Assembly: GCA_015499995.1 (NCBI GenBank)
Contig: JADNRV010000564.1
Coordinates: 1 to 24,540, forward strand
Direction: 5' to 3'
From: Flammula alnicola
Lineage: Eukaryota; Basidiomycota; Agaricomycetes; Agaricales; Strophariaceae
DNA: 24,540 bases
The stretch's first letter is position 1. Every line of letters begins with the position of its first letter. The translations under genes and the position numbers were made by a program. Shown here in pieces: positions 17,131 to 24,540 of this stretch. Under the pieces are notes generated by a model. The model was not told where the DNA came from. It saw only the letters and a list, made by a program, of their open reading frames with translations, and did no database searches.

Positions 17131-18269
17131 ATGCCGCCTAAATCCAATCCGAATCCCAAAGGTGGTGGCGATCGATCTACCCGATCGCCCGCCACACCTG
17201 CTCTCGCCGATCCGCTGGCTGGTCTGACCCCAGCGGAGAGGCTCGCTGTTCAGCAGGCCGCCCTCGCAAGGCTGGTCCCCTCTACCACTGCATCTGTTCA
17301 GGCAGCGCAGTCTACTGCATCTCCCTCCCCCAGAGGCAGGTGTACGCATCCCCAGTTCCTCAGCAGACGAGGCAACTCACACCGAGACCCGATCGCCCTC
17401 GATCGTGGTCTTCGATCATCCACGACGACAGTGAGGTGCCCTATGGTGAAGAGGGCAATCCTGGCGACGAAGACGAGGACATGTATGGGGAGGAAGCCCC
17501 CCCTGCAGGTCCTTCTACCCGCGATAGCACCACCGCACCTCCGGAGGAAGATTCTGAGGTGATGCATCGACTATCTGAGTCTCTCCGGATGGCATCGTCC
17601 TGGCTTCGTCGCTCCGGCGGCGAGGCTTTGGATAATGCTGGGTCGGAGGTCTCTCGACCTCTCGCATCGTCCATCGCTGGGTTTATCTCAGCGGTGTACT
17701 CATCTTCGTGGTGGGAAGCCACTACACTCAACGCGGACGGTAATCGCACCGTCCATGAGCTTACTTCGACGGTTGTGGCGTCGGTCTCCTCCCATGAGGA
17801 GACGATTCATGCCTCCACGGCCTCCATCCTCCCTGGTGCTTCCAGGTCGGGTCCCATAGACACTGACACGGACACTGGGGCGTCATCCGCGACCCCCGCC
17901 CCCAGGACTAGGAAGTCCACTGGCAAGGCTAGGGCGCCGGCGTTCACAGCGCCATCTGGTGCCCCTGCCCCCCGTCAGCCTCGCAAGAGGCCGGCGGACT
18001 CCTACCTGAGGCCCCCGCCTCCTATCCCCCCCCAGCCAGCCGGTTATCCGTCCACCCGTCAGAGCTATGCTCAGATGGCTGCGGCCAACCCGTTGTCCCA
18101 GAGGGACCCCGCCATGGGCCTTAGTGCCTTTGGTGGTGGACCCCCTCGCTATCCACCTGCGCCTCAAGTTCCTGCCATGCAGGTGGAGCTCTCTGGCAAC
18201 AAACGATTCCTGTCGTCTCCGATAGGGCCGTCGTCTGCTAAGAAGCAGAAGACCACCCCGTCGTTTACC
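17131..18269 (+). pseudogene. LINE ORF1, N-terminal part (frameshifted)
   Basis: ORF1 of such LINEs is a Gag-like RNA-binding protein. The start is the ATG at 17131 (MPPKSNPNPKGGGDR). The first about 66 codons are in one frame. At a run of C (17326-17331) the frame shifts, and the homologous-looking continuation (VYASPVPQQTRQ at 17340) is in another frame; one extra C in that run would join them. The rest is rich in Ser/Pro/Thr with acidic and basic patches, probably disordered, ending 'KKQKTTPSF'. At 18270 the reading frame runs into a TAG that is the first three bases of a MITE. Confidence 0.82.
18262..18269 (+). repeat. 8-bp target-site duplication, left (MITE)
   Basis: cgtttacc, repeated at 18667-18674. 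Eight bases is the characteristic duplication length of hAT transposons. Confidence 0.93.
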
Positions 18270-18666
18270 TAGGGAACTGCACGGGTATCGCTGCGGGTTA
18301 CGCGGGTTTTTTGATGTCTAGCACGTAGTATTTGTCAATACAAATTTTTTGCAATTTTTTTTATGCAAAACGGTTGAAAACTGACTGAGTTATGCATTTT
18401 TTAAGTTTGGTACTCATATCTCCGAAATTGATGTCCCACGGGCCACGGGTAAGCGTCACGGGTGTCACAAATACCCGTGACGCTTACCCGTGGCCCGTGT
18501 GACATCATTTTCGAACCTTTGAGTACCAAACTTAAAAAATGCATAACTTGGTCAGTTTTCAACCGTTTTGCATAAAAAAAATTGCAAAAAATTTGTATTG
18601 ACAAATACTACGTGCTAGACATCAAAAAACCCGCGTAACCCGCAGCGATACCCGTGCAGTTCCCTA
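18270..18666. mobile_element. hAT-type foldback MITE, 397 bp
   Basis: The whole element is an inverted repeat: bases 18270-18385 and the end at 18666 are perfectly complementary for 116 bp, and the arms remain similar almost to the centre near 18468. The termini are TAGGGAACTGC...GCAGTTCCCTA, fitting the hAT terminal pattern YAGNG, with 8-bp duplications outside. Subterminal cgggtta/cgcgggt motifs recur, as binding sites do in hAT elements. It encodes nothing and depends on a transposase elsewhere. The near-perfect arms suggest a recent insertion. Family placement is by duplication length and termini only. Confidence 0.88.
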
Positions 18667-18674
18667 CGTTTACC
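18667..18674 (+). repeat. 8-bp target-site duplication, right (MITE)
   Basis: cgtttacc directly after the element end, matching 18262-18269. Confidence 0.93.
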
Positions 18675-19604
18675 TCGTCTGGACCTACTCGCAAACAGGT
18701 CCTGATCCAATACTCTGGCCCTGGGCAGCGCCCCGCGGACAGTAAGATCGTCGAACTTCGCGACAAGATCGACAAAGGACTCCGAGACGCAGCCAGGACC
18801 CTTCGGGTCCTGTCTGCCTCTCGTGCGTACGAGGGTATATCCCTCGCTACCTCTGGTGTGGCCAACGAGGCCGACCTCAACGTCATCCATGGATTCGTCC
18901 ATGCTATCACTCCCACTTCCGACACTCTTGACGTGTGGGTTGGGCTCCCTACCTCGAAGTCTTATCTCAAGGCTCTCGATCTACCTGCATTCAGTGATTA
19001 CAACACTAGGACCTCCACCAATGCGACGGAGGTAAAGATGGCGATGCTCGCCTCTCCTCTGTCCATGGACATTATGCTCGCGGGTCCCCCTCGCGTCATC
19101 CGCAATTCGAAGGTGAGCTCTACCGCTCACGCCTTCTTCGAAATCTACGACTCGCAATCGGGTCAACGCGCGAAGCGTCTTATCAACAAGACCTTCATGT
19201 TCCGTGGAAGGGTGATTCTTATTCGCCCGACCATCATTAGCGCCGGCGTCCCCCTCTGCACTCGCTGCTGGAGGTGGGGCCACCCGAAATCTGCCTGCAA
19301 AGCGCGCGAGCCGATCTGTGCCCGCTGCTCTGGCCCACACGAGGCCGATGTTCATCGCATCGCCGCCTCGTGCTGTAAACCCCACCCGGAGGCTAAGCCC
19401 CCGACCAAAGGCACTCCACTCGGTAAGGACTGCCCCCACACTGCGCGGTGCCCTTCGTGCCGCAAGGATCATTGGGCCTCTTCGAGCCACTGCTCGTTTT
19501 GGCGTCACCGCTTCGACCGTCCTTGGATCGAGGCTAAATATGCTGAGGTACGTGATTTTTGGCTAAATCGTCGTCCCACCCATCGCTCACATAACGTAGC
19601 TTAA
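18667..19604 (+). pseudogene. LINE ORF1, C-terminal part with three zinc knuckles
   Basis: Continuation of ORF1 after the MITE, in the same frame as the left part because MITE plus duplication is 405 bp. The first half resembles the folded RNA-binding region of I-like ORF1 proteins. Cysteine motifs then follow: CTRCWRWGHPKSAC (19257-19298, CX2CX4HX4C), CARCSGPHEADVH...C (from 19317), and CPSCRKDHWASSSHC (19449-19493). The stop TAA at 19602-19604 shares its last A with the ORF2 ATG. Without the MITE and with the one-base shift corrected, ORF1 would be about 689 residues. The domain call rests on the knuckles. Confidence 0.88.
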
Positions 19605-21165
19605 TGCCAGTACAACCCATGCTGGATGAGGTGCGGGTGTTGAGTTGGAACGTGGCCAGGGACGGGATGTCCCTGGATGTAATACTATCGCAATGTAACA
19701 ACATTTATGATATTATCTTTGTGCAAGAACCGCCTTGGAGGCACATAAGGACCGCCCCGTCTGCTAAAACCAGAAAGGGTGAGGATGTCATTGGCGCACT
19801 GAACCACCCAGATTGGCTGGCAATGGTCCGTGCGCCTACCACTGTCGATGAGCGACCCCGGGTCATGACCTATGTTTCGACTAGGTTGGCCCGGTATCGT
19901 CCGTCTATACGATGGGATGTGATCGATCACCCCGATATACAGGTCCTGTCACTCTCAACAAGTGCCGAGACCTTCTTTTTGATGAATGTCTATTCTGACG
20001 CGGACCATGGGGCCATTAATTGGCTCAAGGCCCACGACACTGCACTTCCCCGCTTCCATTTCATGGGCGGGGACTTTAACACACACTCCGAGGACTGGGA
20101 CGAAGGTCACAGTGGTCGGGAGGGATGCGCTCTCTCACTGCAGCAGTCCGCTGCTATTCTTGGGCTTGAACTGGCTGCTTTTGGCAACCCAGGGCCCACG
20201 CACATACCAAGAGATCCCACCAAGCGCAAAACGGTGATCGATCTCGCTTTCGTCCCACCCAACCAGGTGATTGACGGTACTGTTGTCCGATGCCCGGACA
20301 TTCAACTCAAATCAGATCATATTCCGATTTCGATCACACTGGACATCTCTCCCGCCCCTAACGGGGCGGTTCGGATGTCTCTTCCTACTGATGATGTTCC
20401 GGCATTCATCAATTCTATCAGCTCGGGGCTTCGGGCTATCGACCCGACTGCCCCTCTTAACACCGAGGAACAGATCGAGGCGGCTGCGCAAGCGGTGGCC
20501 TTGGTCTTCTCTTCTGCATGGGATTCCCATGCTAAGGAGTCCTTTGTTACCCGGCGATCTAAGCCCTGGTGGACCCAGGAATGCTCAGACGCCCTTGACA
20601 CGTTCCGGTGCAGTCGCCTGCCCGAGGACTGGAAATCTTTTCGGAAAACCGTCCGAGATGTCAAGCGCGAGTTCTTTGATCAACGGATCCATGAAATCGC
20701 GTCTGCTAACAAGCGCCCGTGGGACCTCATGAATTGGGTCCAACAGGGTAAACTTCCTCCCTGCGAGGCTCTCCATTACCGTGGCGAGCCCTGCAATGAC
20801 ATGCCCGCCCTTTGGGACGCGCTCCACGGCACATACAACTCTGCCTCTGACAGAGTGTTTGATGCTAACTTATTGAACTCTCTCCCTACCCTGCCTGTCA
20901 GGGAGTGGGTTCGTTTCTCTGCGCTGGAACTCACAGAGGCTCTCTCTGCGTGTTCCGGTCTGTCCGCTCCGGGTCCGGATCATGTCAATTGGTCCCACCT
21001 GAAGGGGATAGTACGTCGCGACCCTCATTCCATTGAGGTCCTACTCTCGATTGCCAATGCCTGCATGCGTGTGGGCTATTGGCCATCTGTATTTAAGGAT
21101 TCACTTTCGGTGATTATACCTAAACCGAATAAGCCATCCTACTCTGCACCTAAGGCATTCAGGCC
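19604..21165 (+). pseudogene. LINE ORF2 5' part: APE endonuclease and RT fingers
   Basis: 520 codons open from the ATG at 19604 (TAATG overlap with the ORF1 stop), so translation probably relies on termination-reinitiation. The exonuclease-endonuclease-phosphatase fold is visible: SWN with Asn16, VQEP with Glu42, GGDFN with Asp157 and Asn159, 'VIDLAF' with Asp213, and KSDH with Asp238 and His239. This enzyme nicks the target DNA. A linker follows, then the RT N-terminal region ('LSACSGLSAPGPDHVNW', 'SVIIPKPNKPSYSAPKAFRP'). The frame is cut at 21165 by the polyT of LINE B. No internal stop or frameshift was seen. Start codon choice is supported by the overlap and by the conserved motif beginning ten residues later. 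Confidence 0.93.
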
Positions 21166-21560
21166 TTTTTTTTTTTTTTTTTTTTATATCAACAATTTTA
21201 TACCGGTGCACGAAAGCAGTCCGGTCTCTAACTAATACAAACGAAGGCGGTATACTACGCGTGCAAAAGAAAGAAGTTGGCTCGACGGCGAGCATGCGAC
21301 GCGCGCGAGCGCGGCGCGGGTGAGACGGCGCAGCCGCCTGAGACCCAGATAGGTAGTCTCGCAACTACAGATTGTCCGTCGTTGCGGCGTTGTTAACGCT
21401 ACCGCACGAACGACAGATAGGAGTGTTGGGATGGGAAGAGGGGTCACCCGAAAGCGAAGAGAGCCTGCCAGACCCTCCCCGGTTCAACGGTAAAATTCAC
21501 GTTGTAATAGCTAAGCAGGAGCCGAAGCCCCCACCGCCGTCCACCGAACTGGGCCCTCCG
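21166..21560 (-). mobile_element. LINE B: family-1 3' end fragment
   Basis: polyT at 21166-21185, then about 375 bp of family-1 3' UTR on the minus strand, nearly the same as the corresponding part of LINE C. It stops at gggccctccg (21551-21560), where the polyT of LINE C begins, and the missing rest would lie beyond the window. It entered LINE-A ORF2 after ctaaggcattcaggcc, which is the sequence to look for as its far duplication. Confidence 0.9.
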
Positions 21561-21595
<35 letters not shown>

Positions 21596-23086
21596 ACAAT
21601 TTTATACCGGTGCACGAAAGCAGTCCGGTCTCTAACTAATACAAACGGAGGCGGTAAACTACGCGTGCAAAAGAAAGAAGTTAGCTCGACGGCGAGCATG
21701 CGACGCGCGCGAGCGCGGCGCGGGTGAGACGGCGCAGCCGCCTTAAACCCAGATAGGTAGTCTCGCAACTACAGATTGTCCGTCGTTGCGGCGTTGTTAA
21801 CGCTGCCGCACGAACGGCAGATAGGAGTATTGGGATGGGAAGAGGGGTCACCCGAAAGCGAAGAGAGCCTGCCAGACCCTCCCCGGTTCAACGGTAAAAT
21901 TAACGTTGTAATAGCTAAGCAGGAGCCGAAGCCCCCACCGCCGTCCACCGAACTGGGTCCTCCGTCAGCGGCGCATGACACCGGCCCAGAGAGTCGACGC
22001 CACCGGCCCTGGAACGACCAGGGCCCTAGGCACTTGCGGAACTTCGCCGCCGCCAAACGGAAACACATCACGGGTAGTCGAGTAGATTTGACCGCGGCAC
22101 GCTCCGCGATCAGGATCGCCCCCCTCCCAGAGTCCCTTATCCGACTCCAGCTGGGTGCCGGGAGAAGGAGAACGCCGTAGGGTGCTCCAACAGATACGTC
22201 GCCAGCTCCGAAACAAGTTTCGGCTTCCGGCGAGTCCAAGGCTGTTTTTTGCACTTGAAAATATGGTCGCGAGTCTGAGGATAAACCCCACACTCGCAAC
22301 CGAGGGCCCTAGGGTCATCGATTTTGAACCGCTCGTAGTACGAGCCGATCGGAGCATGATTCGTAATTAAACGGCACATGCGGGCAAAGAGCGAAACGCT
22401 CTGACTGCCAGCTTCAAGCCAAGGTCCCCCGCGAGTGGGACTAGGCTGGACAGGGTCCCCGTTCAACCCTTGCAGCTCCATAAAGTTGGAGCCAAGCAGG
22501 AAAGGCTGATCAGAAACTCTTTGTTTCCAATCTGCGCGTGCCGATTTGTCCACGAAGTCGCGGACATACTGGAGAGAGAGCTTGGTGGTAGGAACGACGG
22601 CTACGCCGCGCATACCAGCAATGAGATCATGTGCTTCGTTTTGAATGCTCCACTCCATATCGGAGGGAGACTCGATGAAAGTAACCTTGTGGTCAGGCGA
22701 GCGCCTGAACCACGGCGCAAGTATACGACACACCATCAGTGACTGAGACTGAAAGGAGTGCGGAGAGGGATCCACTGCGAGGCGCGCGGCATGCATCGCA
22801 TCAGTGAAGATAGTAACGTGTTTGACGTCCCCAAAGCCAACGGCATTGGAGATGGCTACACGAATAGCAAAGAGCTCTGCGTCAGTAGACGAGGCCCTCC
22901 CGGCAGCATGACACCCAGAATAAACCTGTGCGCCCTGCCATTTGATAACGACGCCAGTGGTGGCCTGCCACCCCGGAGGGCAGGAGCCGTCAACACCAGC
23001 GTACGCAGCGTCTGGATCGTCCTCGAGAGACTCGAGGGAGGCATCCAAGATAAGCCTCCAAGCCGCTTCAGGATCTGGGGACCTGC
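21561..23086 (-). mobile_element. LINE C: family-1 3' part
   Basis: polyT 21561-21589, 3' UTR 21590-22136, ORF2 end 22137-23086. It inserted into the 3' UTR of LINE B, a nearly identical relative, and is itself cut at 23086 by the polyT of LINE D, in the residues 'SRSPDPEAAW' upstream of RNase H. Confidence 0.92.
22137..23086 (-). pseudogene. LINE C ORF2: RNase H and C-terminal zinc part
   Basis: Open minus-strand frame from the junction at 23086 to the stop at 22137-22139. RNase H catalytic contexts 'AYAGVDGS', 'STDAELFAI' and 'IFTDAMHAAR' are intact, with 'SPSDMEWSI' and the zinc motif CECGVYPQTRDHIFKC. It is very close to the piece at 12258-13170. It is disrupted only by the LINE D insertion. 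Confidence 0.93.
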
Positions 23087-24540
23087 TTTTTTTTTTTTTT
23101 TTTTTTTTAAAATCAACAATTTTTATTCCGAAGCTCGATCGCAGCTCGGACTCTAACTAACACAAACGAGTACGCTACGATACCCAATGCAAAAGAAAGA
23201 AATTGGTCGCTCGCAGGGGAGCGTGCGGCGCGCGCGAGCGCGACGCGGGCGAGACTGCACTGCAGCCTGAAACCCAAATAGCGGACCTCGCAGCCCAGGA
23301 AATACAAACGCGCGGCGTTGATAACGCTACCGAGCGTAAGGTAGATGTGGATTAAAAAGGGTGGACAGGGGGGTCACCCAGATGAAGTCGCAGCTTGCCC
23401 GGCTCTCCCCACTTCGTTGGCAAACTCGACGTTGTCGTTACACCATGGCGGGTCCTCCAAGTGATGCGTGCCATAGACTCAGAGAGTCACAGGCGAAGCC
23501 ATGCAACGAACACGGCTGCGGCCCTCGCGGGATTTATCACACCACAATGGAAACACCTTTGGGCACTAGGTCTTGGGCCAGAGCCCCGACGACACCTAGG
23601 ATCACCCCCCGTCCAGAGTCCCTTATCCGACTCCGGCCTGGGGCCGATTGAACGCAAACGCACTAGGGTTGTCGCTCAAAAATTTCTCAAGACCCCATAC
23701 TAGGTACGGGGCCCTGTGAGGTAGCATCAAGAGCTTGGGGCACTTGAAAATATGTGCACGAGTCTGTGGATATTTCCCGCACACGCACCCGAGAGCCAAC
23801 GGGTCGTCGATTTTGAACCGCTCGTAGTACGAGCCGATCGGAGCATGATTCGTTATTACACGGCACATGCGGGCGAACAACTGAGAGTTGCGGCCGCCGA
23901 CTTCAAGCCACGGCCCACCGCGAACGGGGGTCGGACGGAGAGGATTACCCTTTAGATCCTCTAACTCCAAGAAATTGGAGCCAAGTAAATTGGGAACCTC
24001 GTCGACCTCTGTCGACCAAGCATCCCGCGCTACAGTGTCGGCTTTGTTCTTAAGCCAAGCAACAGATAGAGGGGTATTTGGTGTAACAGGTACACCAGGA
24101 AACCCCAGGACGAGGTCGTGAGCCTCTTGATGAATGTCCCACTCCATATCGGAGGGGGACTCTGCAAAAACGACTTTTCGGTTACCACCACCTTGGAACC
24201 ATCGTTCAAGTGTCCGACATACTATCAGAGAGGAACCCTGATGAGAATGCGGGGAAGGATCAACAGCAATTCGAGCAGCATGCATCGAATCTGTGAAAAT
24301 GACTATCCTGGTGACGTCTCCGAATGCTACCATTGCGGAGATGGCCACCGAGATGGCATCGAGCTCAGCATCAGTGCTAATAGCTCGTCCGGAAGAGTGA
24401 CATCTGGCCAACACCAGAGCGCCCTGCCGTTTGATAACAATGCCATTGGCGGCCTGCCAGGGCCCCGGAGGGACCGAGCCGTCGACACCAGCATATGCAG
24501 TACCTGGCTCATCGTCACACTTTTCGATGAGTTTGTCCAG
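23087..24540 (-). mobile_element. LINE D: family-2 3' part, continues past window
   Basis: polyT 23087-23108, then family-2 3' UTR to 23622 including the full GC-rich block (about 23211-23265), then ORF2 up to the window edge. Its target is the residue context 'FSRS' of LINE C; gacctgct flanks it on the left. It is the top layer of the B-C-D stack. Confidence 0.92.
23623..24540 (-). pseudogene. LINE D ORF2: RNase H and C-terminal zinc part (partial)
   Basis: Minus-strand frame open from the window edge ('LDKLIEKCDDEPGTAYAGVD') to the stop at 23623-23625. RNase H residues 'GVDGS', 'STDAELDA' and 'IFTDSMHAAR' are present, with the C-terminal CVCGKYPQTRAHIFKC. It is nearly identical to the LINE-3 protein. 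Whether the upstream RT is intact cannot be seen, so the pseudogene status is provisional. Confidence 0.85.

Larger units (their letters stand above)
17008..21165 (+). mobile_element. LINE 5' half with ORF1 and ORF2 start (LINE-A)
   Basis: 5' UTR (17008-17130), ORF1 (17131-19604, interrupted by a MITE) and ORF2 (from 19604) of a Tad1/I-like LINE. It is the only 5' end of a LINE in the window. It is cut at 21165, within the RT fingers ('KAFRP'), by the polyT of minus-strand LINE B. Its visible portion stops before, and never overlaps, the portion present in the minus-strand half at 11716-17007, so both could be parts of one inverted insertion. Confidence 0.88.

Noticed and set aside
17321..17345. 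Programmed frameshift in ORF1
   Set aside because: No slippery heptamer plus downstream structure was evident; a one-base loss in a C-run is simpler. Kept only as an alternative.

Overview
This window looks like a fungal, probably basidiomycete (Agaricomycete-type), repeat-rich chromosomal segment. The signs are APE-type non-LTR retrotransposons with a C-terminal RNase H (Tad1/I-like), Ty3/gypsy- and Ty1/copia-like LTR elements, a Tc1/mariner-like pseudogene with a short possible intron, and a hAT-type MITE. I found no host gene. Nearly every base between 1-4450 and 7050-24540 belongs to a recognisable transposable element. The organism assignment is an inference from element types.

Layout. 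1-1898: 5' end of a Ty3/gypsy-like element on the minus strand (Gag pseudogene with zinc knuckle, then its LTR at 1362-1898), inserted into a decayed family-1 LINE (1899-3175). That LINE abuts an orphan LINE 3' tail (about 3190-3340). 3522-4370: dead Tc1/mariner-like transposase. 4605-4980: possible tRNA-derived SINE. 4980-7050: about 2 kb without recognisable genes, containing a 33-bp tandem repeat. 7051-7565 and 10709-11715: 3' end of a Ty1/copia-like element on the minus strand, split by a family-2 LINE (7566-10708) with a 14-bp target-site duplication.

11716-21165 is the most interesting part. A family-1 LINE 3' half on the minus strand (polyT at 11716 up to 17007) meets, exactly at 17007/17008, the 5' end of a LINE on the plus strand (5' UTR, ORF1 with three zinc knuckles, ORF2 with an APE endonuclease). 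The two halves do not overlap in LINE coordinates and have the topology of a 5' inversion made by twin priming. I therefore read them as possibly one full-length inverted LINE inserted in the copia element. Later insertions broke it: a family-2 LINE at 13171-15816 (14-16-bp TSD), a 397-bp hAT foldback MITE in ORF1 (18270-18666, 8-bp TSD), and a stack of minus-strand LINE fragments in ORF2 (B 21166-21560, then C 21561-23086 inside B, then D 23087-24540 inside C).

Two LINE families are distinguishable by ORF2 and 3' UTR. Family 1 is the decayed copy E1, the 11716-17007 copy, B and C. Family 2 is the copies at 7566 and 13171, and D. Both end in a related 3' box and a stem-loop before a pure poly-A tail, which is the best candidate here for a poorly described cis element, namely a target-primed reverse transcription recognition structure. 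All protein-coding elements seen are disrupted; the longest intact pieces are LINE ORF2 fragments.
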